Shown here: piece after piece, positions 20,351-29,013 of the stretch
Numbering within the stretch: position 1 is the first letter of the stretch
Layout: the number at the start of each line of letters is the position of its first letter
NCBI RefSeq assembly: GCF_000282975.1
Contig: NZ_ALJC01000051.1
Location: 51,945 to 115,944 of the forward strand
Direction: 5' to 3'
Source: Pseudomonas psychrophila HA-4
GTDB taxonomy: Bacteria; Pseudomonadota; Gammaproteobacteria; Pseudomonadales; Pseudomonadaceae
DNA: 64,000 bases
Made by a program: the position numbers and the translations under genes
Notes under the pieces: model-generated
Database searches by the model: none
What the model saw: the letters and a program-made list of their open reading frames with translations, nothing else
Told to the model about the DNA's origin: nothing

Positions 20351-21400
20351 ATGCTCGCCAAGGTGTTCTTCAATCGCTTTACCGCCCCATTGATCGAACG
20401 CATAGCCTTTCGCTGGTCGTCGGCTTGGCGTGATGCCCTGGCCTCAGCCATCGCCGCGGCATTGGCGTGGATTCTCGCCAAACATTTTTTCGGTCATGTG
20501 CATCCGGTGTTTGCCGCCATCAGCGCCGTCGTCTGCTTGGCGCCTGGCCTGCCCAGTCATGGCAAACAAGCAATAGGGTTAATGGTCGGCGTCGCCACTG
20601 GGATCATCATCGGTGAAGCCGCACTCTGGCTACCCGATGGCTATCCATTGCTGCGCATCGGTTTTGCCTCGTTCTCAGCCATTGCTATTGCAGCCCTATA
20701 TGGCTTGGGCCCGGTAGTACCAATTCAGGCAGGCGTGTCGGCTATCTTGATGCTGGCCGTAGGCCCCGAGAACGCAGGCGTCGTGCGCATGCTGGATGTG
20801 GCGATGGGCGCCGGGGTCGGGTTGATGTTCAGTCAGATCCTCCTGACCCCTAACCCGATCGGCATCATTGATAACTCGGCCAAGGACTTGCTGGAAAAGC
20901 TCGCCAAAGGCTTCGGTAGAAGCCTTACAGCCCTTGAAGAGAACGATACGAAAAGCGCGCAGCACGCCGTGTTTATTTTCTCGGGTGCTCACGACAGCCT
21001 CATCACTCTGGAGAACGGCATTGCCAGTGCACGCAACACTGCACGCTGGACGTTGCGCGGCCGGTTTGCCTCACGGGAAGTCAAAGACATCGCCAGTCGT
21101 TACGAGCGACATGCCGTGCGCTTGTACGCCAGCGCCCTACTGTTCTCTGAGGCCTTCGCTGACGCCATGCGTAAGGAACAGGGCTCGCCACCCGCCTCGC
21201 TGCATGAGCGGCTGGCCAGCGTCGCCTCAGACTGCGCAGCAATAGCCAGCGACACTGAAAAGCCAGCATTGGCCCCAGCCTGCAATGATCAACAGGCCGA
21301 AGCCGTGTCAGCCCCGTGGCAAATCTGCCTGCAGCATTTGAGCACCGTTGAAAGCGCGCTGCAGAGTTTTAGTGCCAACACGAAAAGCGATGGGAAATAA
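20351..21400 (+). CDS. FUSC/aromatic-acid-exporter family membrane protein
   Basis: 349 aa from ATG 20351, with GGGAG 9 nt upstream. The N-terminal half is a bundle of about six hydrophobic segments (from ~residue 33 to 175), with a conserved-looking RWSSAWRDALASAIAA lead-in. The C-terminal half is cytoplasmic, helical and charged. This matches the DUF939/FUSC group that includes aromatic carboxylic acid efflux proteins. The substrate is unknown. Stands alone after the ychF terminator. Confidence 0.75.
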   Translation: MLAKVFFNRFTAPLIERIAFRWSSAWRDALASAIAAALAWILAKHFFGHVHPVFAAISAVVCLAPGLPSHGKQAIGLMVGVATGIIIGEAALWLPDGYPLLRIGFASFSAIAIAALYGLGPVVPIQAGVSAILMLAVGPENAGVVRMLDVAMGAGVGLMFSQILLTPNPIGIIDNSAKDLLEKLAKGFGRSLTALEENDTKSAQHAVFIFSGAHDSLITLENGIASARNTARWTLRGRFASREVKDIASRYERHAVRLYASALLFSEAFADAMRKEQGSPPASLHERLASVASDCAAIASDTEKPALAPACNDQQAEAVSAPWQICLQHLSTVESALQSFSANTKSDGK

Positions 21401-21440
21401 TGCGCACGGATTACAACGGCTTCGCAGCCGGACGTAGCCT

Positions 21441-21472
21441 CGCAAAGCTCGTCAACGGCTACGAGCTTTGCG
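21441..21472. repeat. Perfect 12-bp inverted repeat, REP-like, between convergent genes
   Basis: CGCAAAGCTCGT (21441-21452) and ACGAGCTTTGCG (21461-21472) flank an 8-nt loop. A competing outer pair CGTAGCC/GGCTACG overlaps it. The dual pairing and position between convergent stops are typical of pseudomonad REP/BIME units; it could terminate both transcripts although no T-run follows. Confidence 0.65.
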
Positions 21473-21485
21473 TACAGCGGAGTGA

Positions 21486-22706
21486 TCAGACCTTCTTGGT
21501 ACGTCGTGGCAAAAAGATTGCCAAGACGCCAAACAGCGGCAGGTACGAACACAGGGTGTACACGTACTCGATGCCGTGAATGTCAGCCAAGTGCCCCAGC
21601 AACGCCGCACCAATCCCGCCGAAGCCAAACATCAGGCCGAAGAAGATACCGGCAATCATCCCCACGTTGCCCGGGACCAGCTCTTGGGCGTACACCACAA
21701 TCGCCGAGAACGCCGACGCCAGGATGAAACCAATCACCACGCTGAGTACGCTGGTCCAGAACAAGTCAGCATAAGGCAGCAGCAAGGTGAACGGCGCCAC
21801 ACCCAGAATCGAGAACCAGATCACCGCTTTGCGGCCGATACGGTCGCCAATCGGGCCGCCAAAGAACGTGCCCGCCGCCACCGCACCCAAGAACAGGAAC
21901 AAATACATCTGCGAGTTGGCGATCGACACGTCGAACTTCTGAATCAGGAAGAACGTGTAGTAGCTGGTCAGGCTGGCCATGTAGAAATACTTGGAAAACA
22001 CCAGCAAGCCGAGCACCACCAACGCACTGATGACACGCCGCTTGGACAAACCATGCGTCGCCTTCTGCCCAGCTTTGAGCTTGAACAGGTTCAGGTGGTT
22101 GCGATACCAGCGGCTGATGACGTACAGCAGCCCGACCGCAAACAGCGCAAACAAGCCAAACCAGGCGACGTTGCCCTGACCAAAAGGAATGATGATGGCG
22201 GCTGCCAGCAACGGTCCAAATGCCGAACCTGCGTTACCGCCCACCTGAAAGGTCGACTGCGCCAAGCCATAACGCCCGCCCGACGCCAGCCGCGCCACCC
22301 TAGAGGCTTCGGGGTGAAAGGTCGACGAACCGACACCGACCAGTGCGGCCGCCAGCAAGATCAACGGAAAACTGCCCACTTGGGACAGCATCAAAATCCC
22401 GATCAGCGTACAGACCATACCCGCTGGCAGTAACAATGGATTGGGATGTCGGTCAGTGTAATAGCCGACCCATGGCTGTAACAGAGAGGCGGTAAGTTGA
22501 AACGTCAGGGTGATCAGACCGATCTGGGTAAAGGTCAGGTCATATTTGGCCTTGAGCATCGGATAGATCGAAGGCAGCACCGCCTGAATCAAGTCATTGA
22601 TCAAATGCGCCAGCGCCACAGCGCCGATAATGCGCATAACGAGTGGGCTGGATTGAGGGAGTTGAGTGTCAGACGTTGTTTTTATTTGAGCGTTGCTAAG
22701 AGCCAT
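21486..22706 (-). CDS. MFS transporter, fosmidomycin-resistance (Fsr) type
   Basis: 406 aa with about 12 membrane segments. Features of the Fsr group: ALAHLINDLIQAVLPSIYPMLK in TM1, the GYYTDRHPNP loop (motif A-like), GVGSSTFHPEASRVARLASGGRYGLAQSTFQVGGNAGSAFGP across TM4-5 (from about residue 123), and GPIGDRIGRKAVIW. Known relatives export fosmidomycin and other small molecules; the native substrate here is unknown. Transcribed towards the FUSC gene. Confidence 0.85.
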   Translation of the reverse strand: MALSNAQIKTTSDTQLPQSSPLVMRIIGAVALAHLINDLIQAVLPSIYPMLKAKYDLTFTQIGLITLTFQLTASLLQPWVGYYTDRHPNPLLLPAGMVCTLIGILMLSQVGSFPLILLAAALVGVGSSTFHPEASRVARLASGGRYGLAQSTFQVGGNAGSAFGPLLAAAIIIPFGQGNVAWFGLFALFAVGLLYVISRWYRNHLNLFKLKAGQKATHGLSKRRVISALVVLGLLVFSKYFYMASLTSYYTFFLIQKFDVSIANSQMYLFLFLGAVAAGTFFGGPIGDRIGRKAVIWFSILGVAPFTLLLPYADLFWTSVLSVVIGFILASAFSAIVVYAQELVPGNVGMIAGIFFGLMFGFGGIGAALLGHLADIHGIEYVYTLCSYLPLFGVLAIFLPRRTKKV

Positions 22707-22837
22707 AAGGGTTTCCGGACAACAGATGAATGCACGTGCAAGTCCGCCAATGTGCCACTTTTTAACAAGATATTGCCATCCAAAGCCCTAAAAACCTTAA
22801 GCGGTTGATAGAACACAGAAAATTTTCAGATATTTGC

Positions 22838-22866
22838 TTGACACATCCCCCGCACGAGGGAATAAT
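22838..22866 (+). promoter_or_regulatory. Sigma-70 promoter of tRNA-Met
   Basis: A perfect -35 TTGACA (22838-22843) is separated by 17 bp from AATAAT (22861-22866), 11 bp upstream of the tRNA 5' end. A GC-rich stretch (GCGCGCC) after the -10 resembles the stringent discriminator of tRNA promoters. Confidence 0.85.
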
Positions 22867-22876
22867 GCGCGCCATT

Positions 22877-22953
22877 GGCTACATAGCTCAGTTGGTTAGA
22901 GCATAGCATTCATAATGCTGGGGTCCGGGGTTCAAGTCCCTGTGTAGCCACCA
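22877..22953 (+). tRNA. tRNA-Met (anticodon CAT), elongator type
   Basis: A 77-nt cloverleaf with encoded CCA. Acceptor GGCTACA/TGTAGCC, D arm GCTCAGTTGGTTAGAGC, anticodon loop TTCATAA (CAT). The close match of the 5' half to E. coli elongator tRNA-Met argues against the initiator or Ile2. Its 3' end is the left border of an integrated element (see the repeat at 26328). Confidence 0.96.
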
Positions 22954-22978
22954 AACGCTTGTTTATAGACGTCTACAG
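22930..22978 (+). repeat. Left attachment repeat (attL) at the tRNA-Met 3' end
   Basis: Begins in the T loop (gttcaagt), runs through the CCA and 25 bases beyond. A diverged copy occurs at 26328-26372: the 29-nt segment from 22950 differs from its copy at only two positions. The repeat plus the integrase next to it define a site-specific insertion in tRNA-Met. Confidence 0.8.
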
Positions 22979-22993
22979 CAGTCTACAAACAGT

Positions 22994-23025
22994 ACAAGAA
23001 GCCCGCCTAGTGCGGGCTTTCTTGT
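22994..23025 (+). terminator. Intrinsic terminator after tRNA-Met
   Basis: The stem GCCCGC/GCGGGC (23001-23006 with 23012-23017), flanked by CAAGAA and TTTCTTG that extend the pairing, ends in a T-rich tail. Confidence 0.8.
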
Positions 23026-23120
23026 GTCTGGGCATCTATCCCTGTCTCCCCCTATAACTTCCCTCCGTGTATCCCCCTGTATATCCTTTTAAAGTAATTG
23101 AACTGAAGGGATACAAGCCA

Positions 23121-23565
23121 ATGAAGCGTACCGCCATTAAGCGGCGCCCCCTGTCGGACACCACTCTCGCGTGGCTTGAGCCTGACTCCAAGGAGTATCG
23201 GTAGCTAGACGCCAGCGGCCTGTATTTTCGCGTTAAACCTGATGGTCAGAAGCCCTAGCAACTACGCTACAAAAAACCAGATGGTAAATGGTCTTGGCTT
23301 GGCCTTGAGGGTTATCCAGAGGTGAGCGGCGCACTGGCCAGACAAAAAGCCGCAGAACTGCGCACGGACGCCTCTGAAGGTAAAAGTCTAATGGCGACCA
23401 AGCAAGCGCGTAGAGCCATCGCGGTAGAATCCTCAAATGACACCTTTGAGGTGATGATCCTCGAATGGCACGCATCCCGTATCAGCAACTGGGATACCGG
23501 AACCGCCAAGCGCGTCATGGGTGCCCTTGAGCGTCACGCCCTCCCTGTGTTCGGCAATCGCCAGT
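23121..23565 (+). pseudogene. Tyrosine-recombinase integrase, N-terminal remnant
   Basis: From ATG 23121 the frame gives a P4-type integrase N-terminus (DUF4102 arm-binding domain: LSDTTLAWLEPDSKEYR, DASGLYFRVKPDG, WSWLGLEGYPEVS, ARQKAAELR, then the start of the core-binding domain, THDTFEVMILEWHA-like and RVMGALERHALPVFGNR). In-frame TAG codons at 23202 and 23256 break it. After ~23555 similarity stops and the whole catalytic domain with the R-H-R-Y residues is missing. The gene points away from tRNA-Met, as integrases of tRNA islands do. It cannot be active. Confidence 0.88.
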
Positions 23566-23781
23566 ACAGACATCATCAAGCTTGCAGCGAAAATTGTGTG
23601 CAACCTGGCATACCTATACCGTGCCCAAGGCTGCCAAGATCGATTCATTACTGGATTCGACATCGACAAACTGTATTTTTCGGCAGTTCAAAGGTATGCA
23701 TATGTTCAATAAGGCCGCTATCGGCGCCGCTCAGTAACCACTTTGGTAACCGCCATAAGTAACAATTCAAGGACGTTTAAA

Positions 23782-24210
23782 ATGAGTGCGGATGAACGGA
23801 GCGTAAAACTCCACCAAAGCGCGAGTACTGAATCAGCAAACTTTGATCGCTTCGTCCTAGGAGCCTCAATGGCGGCTTGCGCCTATCTCGCGCAGACAAT
23901 GCCTTTCGGCCCCATTGGCCTTAACGTGTCCACGATGTACCTAGCGACCCTGTTCATGATGGCGCTGAGCGCAGTATTCGGATTCCTCCGTATTGAGTCG
24001 ACGATCTCAACCATGAACGCTAACTCTGGCTATTTGCACATGATTGAGATGGGCCAGCTAAATGACTTCTCAATGCGGCAAATTGCAAGGAATGCAGTAG
24101 ACAAAGTGGCCGAGCGCACGAAGACGATGTATGTGCTGCGAAATTACACGATGCTGTTTTCGTTTTTCGGTTACGTCGTAACAAAGGTGTATGCCACGTA
24201 CCCCGTGTGA
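23782..24210 (+). CDS. Hypothetical membrane protein of the tRNA-Met island
   Basis: 142 aa from ATG 23782, with AAGGA 11 nt upstream. Not recognised. The hydrophobic stretches LGASMAACAYLAQTMPFGPIG and STMYLATLFMMALSAVFGFL (residues ~31-75, two segments) and SFFGYVVTKVYATY at the end suggest two or three membrane passes around a helical, charged middle (RQIARNAVDKVAERTK). It lies inside the decayed island, so it is probably cargo. Confidence 0.6.
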   Translation: MSADERSVKLHQSASTESANFDRFVLGASMAACAYLAQTMPFGPIGLNVSTMYLATLFMMALSAVFGFLRIESTISTMNANSGYLHMIEMGQLNDFSMRQIARNAVDKVAERTKTMYVLRNYTMLFSFFGYVVTKVYATYPV

Positions 24211-24374
24211 CGCCGAGTGTTCCCATGCTGAGCACTGTTTACATGCCTTCATCCTAATCTCCGGCACCTATCCAATGCCAGGTTCTGGTGCGAGCCTGAT
24301 GACAGGTTTTGACAGGTCGCTGGCGCTGACCTTCAATCACTCTTCGGCACATAAGAATGGATCAAGGAGTGGCC

Positions 24375-24635
24375 ATGAATTGGGAAAGCAGGCACAGCCC
24401 AGACGAATACGTTTCGATCATCGCGGAGGTTTTCTATGACCCCGCACGCCGTAAAAATGGTGTTCGCCCTGCAAGCGGGCAACCCTTTGCTCAAAACATG
24501 AAGATCGAGTGCTCAAGGGAGATCAGGGATTATCCGGTAGGCACGAAAGTGCGTTTGCAAGTTGTGGAGACAGCAAAAGAGGAAAGTCGCCCGTTCTTGT
24601 ATAGCAGCTACAAATGGGCTCATAAGCTCGTGTAG
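24375..24635 (+). CDS. Small hypothetical island protein
   Basis: 86 aa from ATG 24375, preceded by AAGGAG at a good distance; an ATG 18 bp upstream has no RBS. The sequence is soluble and looks folded and under selection (IIAEVFYDPARRKNGVRP, VGTKVRLQVVETAKEE, FLYSSYKWAH). The VRLQV core with flanking basic residues could be a small beta-barrel, but I recognise no family. Cargo of the tRNA-Met island. Confidence 0.6.
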   Translation: MNWESRHSPDEYVSIIAEVFYDPARRKNGVRPASGQPFAQNMKIECSREIRDYPVGTKVRLQVVETAKEESRPFLYSSYKWAHKLV

Positions 24636-24755
24636 TTAATCTCACTGGCTGGAAGGTATCCACGCAGGTATCCACACTTGTGCTTTCAACCGCAACGGAT
24701 ACTTGGGCGGTGACTTAGCGAGGTCACCACAAACTGCGACCACTTGGTACTGGTC

Positions 24756-24956
24756 GTGTCCGTTATTAACTGTGATTATCTACCCGCCGACAAGGTGGTG
24801 TTTCCGCCGGAGCTGGCGCTGCTGGTTGTCAGGAAGGCCAGCGCAATGGCGGCGGCACTCGAGGAGCAAGCGCTCGACCAGCTCACCAAGGACGCCCGAC
24901 GCGCCATTTTTCGGGGAACTGAGCCTAGGAGAGTCATCAGGGAAATGCGGTTATAG
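24756..24956 (+). CDS. Doubtful small ORF in the island (possible gene remnant)
   Basis: 66 aa if started at GTG 24756. There is no clear ribosome binding site. The composition is protein-like (AMAAALEEQALDQLTKDARR is a plausible helix), so this may be the tail of a lost gene. Between 24636 and 25228 nothing else is recognisable; the stretch contains short repeats of a GGTATCCAC word (24655-24680). Confidence 0.25.
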   Translation: MSVINCDYLPADKVVFPPELALLVVRKASAMAAALEEQALDQLTKDARRAIFRGTEPRRVIREMRL

Positions 24957-25228
24957 GCTACTTGCTCGAACTATCGGGATCTCGGTAGTTTTCAGCGCCT
25001 GACCTACCGAAATGGGAGGGCAAATTCGTTGCCAGATATTCAGATCTTCGCTTTGGTCGCATCGTGGCAACCATAGCAATACGTACTCGTGCCGCGGCGC
25101 ACTGATGATTAAGCACATCCGCGCTTGGCAACGGAAGCATTTGCTAACGTCTCTCGCCGTTAGCTAATGCCATCTAGACCTGTCACCTATCACTACCTAT
25201 GCTCGAAGCCTTCACCAAGGAGGCCCAA

Positions 25229-25954
25229 ATGACAGAGCATACGCAAAAAAACCAAGAAACCAGCCCGCCGGTTTCTATAGGGTTGATTGAAAAAGCATGG
25301 GAATGGAAATGGGCAGTTCGCCTTGCGTACTTAGTTCTTTTTTTGGACATAGCTTTGTTGCTAAGGAAACTACCAGGCGTTCTAGAGATGTCCATTTCTC
25401 TTGAAAGAGTCTGGGCCAACTTTGGATACCTTCTCACAGCCGCTTGTTCATTTGGCCTTATTGTCTCATTCGGCATCCCAGCGCTTGCGATTGCACTGCG
25501 TCAAATATTATCGCTAATTGGATTGGCTATTCCTTACGGTCTTTTTGAAATTCGGGCAGAGCGCTACCAGCGGCCAGATGGGTGTGTATCGCTCCACCAG
25601 CTTCATAAACATGCTTTGAGACAGAACAGCGAATTCTTAATGAAGCTGTATGAAAAACGGTCAGCGGAGATAGAAGAGGCCCGAGAGCAACGAGAGCAGA
25701 TCGGGATGCTTTTTTTCGGCATGACCCTACTGTGCATACTCGATTGGAGTCTTGGCAAGAATTACAGTACTGGGTCACTGGTCCAAGTATTTCTTTCTCA
25801 TACCAACGATAACGTCGGTATTGCAGCAGTACTCGCCGTATTTGCTCTTCTGCGCTGGGCGTGGTTTCCGGCATGGAAAACAAACTGGGCATATTACCCG
25901 CCTCTCCACGATGAGTTGGTCGCCAAGGAGCACGCCGAAAGGAACGTGCGGTAG
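25229..25954 (+). CDS. Hypothetical membrane protein of the tRNA-Met island
   Basis: 241 aa from ATG 25229, with the strong RBS AAGGAGG 7 nt upstream. Not recognised. Four to five hydrophobic segments (LAYLVLFLDIALLL, a FGYLLTAACSFGLIVSFGIPALAIAL pair at ~73-100, IGMLFFGMTLLCILDW, VGIAAVLAVFALLRWAW) bracket a cytoplasmic helical part with coiled-coil character (RSAEIEEAREQREQ). The gene is AT-richer than the surrounding backbone. It is the last coding gene before the right border of the island. Confidence 0.65.
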   Translation: MTEHTQKNQETSPPVSIGLIEKAWEWKWAVRLAYLVLFLDIALLLRKLPGVLEMSISLERVWANFGYLLTAACSFGLIVSFGIPALAIALRQILSLIGLAIPYGLFEIRAERYQRPDGCVSLHQLHKHALRQNSEFLMKLYEKRSAEIEEAREQREQIGMLFFGMTLLCILDWSLGKNYSTGSLVQVFLSHTNDNVGIAAVLAVFALLRWAWFPAWKTNWAYYPPLHDELVAKEHAERNVR

Positions 25955-26006
25955 AAACTGCACCGAGAATGGAACAGTTGAGGCCTGAACCTGAAATTCA
26001 CCCAAA

Positions 26007-26174
26007 ATCACCACTAACCTGATACGGGGTGGTGATGGGGCCAGGGAATGGCAAGAACGCCTCTGAGTGATGGAACAGCTAAACAGCGCCACAAATGTGT
26101 GGCGATGGCTCCTCAAAAGTGAGGAACGAGGTAATGGGGTCACTGATGGACTGAACCATCAGAGGAGTGGTGAT
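26007..26174. other. Densely folded non-coding element near the island's right end
   Basis: Four perfect stem-loops occur in 168 bp: ATCACCAC/GTGGTGAT (26007-26014 with 26029-26036), CGCCACA/TGTGGCG (26087-26093 with 26098-26104), TCCTCA/TGAGGA (26110-26115 with 26120-26125) and CTGATGG/CCATCAG (26143-26149 with 26156-26162). GTGGTGAT recurs at 26167-26174 and can pair with 26007-26014 to close the whole element. No protein is supported here. Confidence 0.5.
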
Positions 26175-26176
26175 GA

Positions 26177-26252
26177 CGTTACCGTTCGTCAGGGATGGAG
26201 CAACAAACTTAGACGCCTTTTTCAACCAGCGTAAAACGGGCCAAAAATACCC
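26177..26252. repeat. Dispersed repeat, copy 1
   Basis: About 75 bp, from the GTTACCGTTCG word to GCCAAAAA, is roughly 70% alike by eye to 34895-34970. It directly follows the folded element. Interspersed repeat of unknown type; each copy lies behind an accessory gene. Confidence 0.6.
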
Positions 26253-26327
26253 CAGCAGCCAGCGCCGTATATCCCATGAAAATACGAACATACAAATAGC
26301 AAACATAAACAACAAGTTACGCAACCA

Positions 26328-26372
26328 GTTCAAGTGACTGTGTACCAAACGCTTGTTCATAGACGACTACAG
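26328..26372 (+). repeat. Right attachment repeat (attR), degenerate tRNA-Met 3' end
   Basis: A copy of 22930-22978 with a few substitutions and loss of four bases in the acceptor stem region (ctgtgta followed directly by ccaaac). It marks the right border of the 3.4 kb island. The region 25955-26407 holds this repeat, the dispersed repeat and the folded element, and no convincing gene. Confidence 0.78.
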
Positions 26373-26407
26373 ATATAAATCTGCTATTTAGTGTGAGCAC
26401 CGCAGAG

Positions 26408-28426
26408 TTATGGAATATTGCGATAGAGCATCAGCCGAGCGGTTTCATGCAGTCCCCGGGTCAACCCACTCAAGCGACGAAACTCCTCAGGATATTGCGC
26501 GGCCACATTGTCACGCGGCGTAGGTGATGCCAAATCATGGAGGGTCGGCGAACTACCGTCGTGCTGCATCTGAAGCAGGAAGTCCTTGGTAACACCTCCG
26601 ATAATTGGGAACGTGCCCTCGCGCAGTATCAGCGGCACCACGCGCTCGCCTTCTGGGGCCGGCTGCTGGATATCGCGACCCATTGCGCCATTTCTGAATG
26701 GCATGCCCGCCATGCCAGCCACGGTAGGCAGTAGGTCCACGAGACCCACGGCCTCTTCGATCACCCGTGGTTGCAAACCGGGCGCATGGATCAGCAATGG
26801 CACGTTGTTGCTTTCCAGACCTAGTTGTTCGAAAGCCGGGGCCATGTGCGGGATCTGGCTGATACGCGTGTTGTGGTCTCCGAAGAATACAAAAATGCTG
26901 TTGTCGTAATAGCCACCCGCCTTGGCGATTTCCATCAGGCGCCCGATGTTGTAATCAAGCAGGCGTACGGCATTGTATTGCTCGACGCTGCGCGAGCCGG
27001 CGGCCTGGACTTGATCCAGCGTCACGTCCTTTACCCGGAAGTCGTCGTTTTGCTTGGGAATGGTGAACGGCCGATGGTTGCCCGAAGTTTGTAGGTAGGC
27101 AAAAAATGGCTGCTCCTTGGGCACTCCGCGCAGCAGTTGGTCGCCTTCCTTGAACAGGTCCAGGTCAGAGACGCCCCATACATCTACCCGGGGCGAGCGC
27201 CAGTGGCTTTCATCATAGAGCTGCACGCCGTCGATGCTCTGGCGGATCAGGGCGTTGATATTCGCCCAGCCAGCGTTGCCGCCGATCATGTAGAACTTCT
27301 GGTAGCCCTCGAACGCGTTGATCAACGTGTGCTGCCGCGTGATCAACGGGTTGCGCGTGGCTGTCTCTTGACGGGTCACGTCCGGCACGCCGGTGATGCT
27401 GGCCCACACGGTTTTGGCGGTGCCGGTGACGGGGACGTAGAAGTGCTTGAAGAACCAGCTTTGTTTGGCAAGCTTGTCCAGGTTAGGTGTGGGGTTTAGC
27501 GGGTTGCCGTAGGCCCCGACCGCGCTCGTGCCGAGGGATTCGAGCATCACGAAGATCACATTCGGCGGGCGCTCGCCAGCCAGGCGATAAGGCTGCACGC
27601 CTTGCTTTCGGGTGAAGTTCAGAGCCTGGGCGTCGGGTTGCTCAACCCCTAGGTACGTGGCGACTTGTGTGTAGTGCTCACGCACCTTGGCCTCGTCGAA
27701 TTTCGATTGGCCGACTTTAAGGGTGTCGTACAAAAACAGCACTGGGTTCAGGCCCACGGCGGCCACTTGGCTGTTGCCGGAAAAGAACGCATCGCTCCAG
27801 CGCAGCGGCACCGGGTTTTCCAGATTGAGGTTGCCCGCGCGCCCAAGCAGGGCGAGCAGCACGGCGACCACGCCAACCACGGAGACTGACGTCACCGCCC
27901 ATCGATTGATGGGGGCTGGCGCGCGGTCTAGGGTCAGGCGCTCCAGGCCGATCAACGCCCATACCCACAACGCCACCGCTGCCAGCCAGCAGGCGGTTAT
28001 CCACAGTACCGGGTAGGTTTCCCACACCATCTGTTGTGAAATCTGTGCGTCTTGCAGGTACCGCAACACCGTCGCATTGATGCGTACGCCGAGGTAGGCG
28101 TAATGGCCGAAGTCGATGATGTAGACCAAGCCGATCATCGCCAGTGCTACCACCAGATAGGCACGCGCCAACCAGCGCAGGGCTGGCAGCGTGGTGAGGT
28201 TCCAGCGCGGCAGCCATGCCAGCACGGCCAACGGCAGCAGCAGCAACACCGCCAGGCGCAGGTCGAAACGCAGGCCGATGCCGAGGGTTTCCAGCAGCGC
28301 CGGGGTGGTGAACTCAAGGCCGGAAAAACCCAGCACAAACACCAGTCGCAACACGACCAGCACCACAAACACCAACCCGATCGCACCCATGCCGTAGCGC
28401 AAGCGACGTGATTGCAACGCACTCAT
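26408..28426 (-). CDS. LTA-synthase-family sulfatase/phosphotransferase
   Basis: 672 aa from the ATG at 28426, which forms an ATGA overlap with the upstream gene; an ATG 12 bp earlier is the alternative. About five N-terminal membrane helices (to ~residue 205) are followed by a periplasmic alkaline-phosphatase-fold domain: metal-binding Glu in VIFVMLESLG, a probable Thr nucleophile in GTAKTVWASITG, and Asp/His in FFGDHNTR. The family transfers phosphoglycerol or phosphoethanolamine to periplasmic glycans or lipids. Which acceptor is used here is unknown. Last gene of the PepSY-cytochrome-sialidase-like operon. Confidence 0.85.
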   Translation of the reverse strand: MSALQSRRLRYGMGAIGLVFVVLVVLRLVFVLGFSGLEFTTPALLETLGIGLRFDLRLAVLLLLPLAVLAWLPRWNLTTLPALRWLARAYLVVALAMIGLVYIIDFGHYAYLGVRINATVLRYLQDAQISQQMVWETYPVLWITACWLAAVALWVWALIGLERLTLDRAPAPINRWAVTSVSVVGVVAVLLALLGRAGNLNLENPVPLRWSDAFFSGNSQVAAVGLNPVLFLYDTLKVGQSKFDEAKVREHYTQVATYLGVEQPDAQALNFTRKQGVQPYRLAGERPPNVIFVMLESLGTSAVGAYGNPLNPTPNLDKLAKQSWFFKHFYVPVTGTAKTVWASITGVPDVTRQETATRNPLITRQHTLINAFEGYQKFYMIGGNAGWANINALIRQSIDGVQLYDESHWRSPRVDVWGVSDLDLFKEGDQLLRGVPKEQPFFAYLQTSGNHRPFTIPKQNDDFRVKDVTLDQVQAAGSRSVEQYNAVRLLDYNIGRLMEIAKAGGYYDNSIFVFFGDHNTRISQIPHMAPAFEQLGLESNNVPLLIHAPGLQPRVIEEAVGLVDLLPTVAGMAGMPFRNGAMGRDIQQPAPEGERVVPLILREGTFPIIGGVTKDFLLQMQHDGSSPTLHDLASPTPRDNVAAQYPEEFRRLSGLTRGLHETARLMLYRNIP

Positions 28427-29013
28427 GAATTTTTCCATTTTCTAAAGCAGCACCGTTTGACTTGCATTAATCCAGCGACCACGCAGTAACCTGCCAAGAG
28501 CGGATCAACCAGATAGTCCCAATAGTTCTCCGACGCCTTGAGCCGCAATGCGAACGCCAGTGTGCCGATCACCAACATCCACACCGCCAGTGCATTGCGC
28601 AGCCACAGCATCAACAGCGCCGCCACCGCGACCAGCGCAATCATCGGTCGAGGATTGAAGCCCCAACGGTAGGGGTCGAAATAGGTCAGGCCTAACGTGG
28701 CGGGATAGAGCACCACACTCAGCAGACCAAACAGCAGCAACATCTGCACCTGATGACGTTGAGACTGCGGCTGCACCAAGCCCAAACGGCTCAGCGCGAC
28801 CCACCCCAACAACACCAACGTGCTGATCGCCAAGTCATCGGTAAAGCTGCGTACATAGGCTGCCAATGGCAGCTCATCTAGCGGGATCACGCTCACTGCC
28901 ACCAAGACTGGCAGCAACCACGGTCGCCAAGGGGCGGTAAATCGAAAGGTGCTTAACAGCACAAACCCCAACAGCACAAAACTCAAATGCGCTTGCCATA
29001 GCGAAACCATCAC
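28423..29013 (-). CDS. Multi-pass membrane protein, unknown function
   Basis: 196 aa, about six hydrophobic segments separated by short loops (RFTAPWRPW, YFDPYRWGFNPRP, SENYWDYLVDP). Not assigned to a family with confidence. ATGA overlaps at both ends tie it to the sialidase-like gene before it and the LTA-synthase-like gene after it, so the three products are probably made in fixed ratio and may work together at the inner membrane. Confidence 0.75.
   Translation of the reverse strand: MMVSLWQAHLSFVLLGFVLLSTFRFTAPWRPWLLPVLVAVSVIPLDELPLAAYVRSFTDDLAISTLVLLGWVALSRLGLVQPQSQRHQVQMLLLFGLLSVVLYPATLGLTYFDPYRWGFNPRPMIALVAVAALLMLWLRNALAVWMLVIGTLAFALRLKASENYWDYLVDPLLAGYCVVAGLMQVKRCCFRKWKNS

Noticed and set aside
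21576..22433. 285-codon frame opposite the MFS transporter gene
   Set aside because: The product is Arg/Gln/His-rich low-complexity sequence, a codon-bias shadow of a membrane protein.
23322..23762. Open frame of 146 codons as an intact gene
   Set aside because: It is the in-phase continuation of the stop-interrupted integrase; only the N-terminal part has coding similarity.
26001..26180. CRISPR array or retron
   Set aside because: The repeats are inverted, not regularly spaced direct repeats, and no cas gene or reverse transcriptase is nearby.
26079..26360. 93-codon minus-strand ORF at the right island border
   Set aside because: It runs through the att copy, the dispersed repeat and the hairpin cluster, so it is better explained as a repeat-derived frame.
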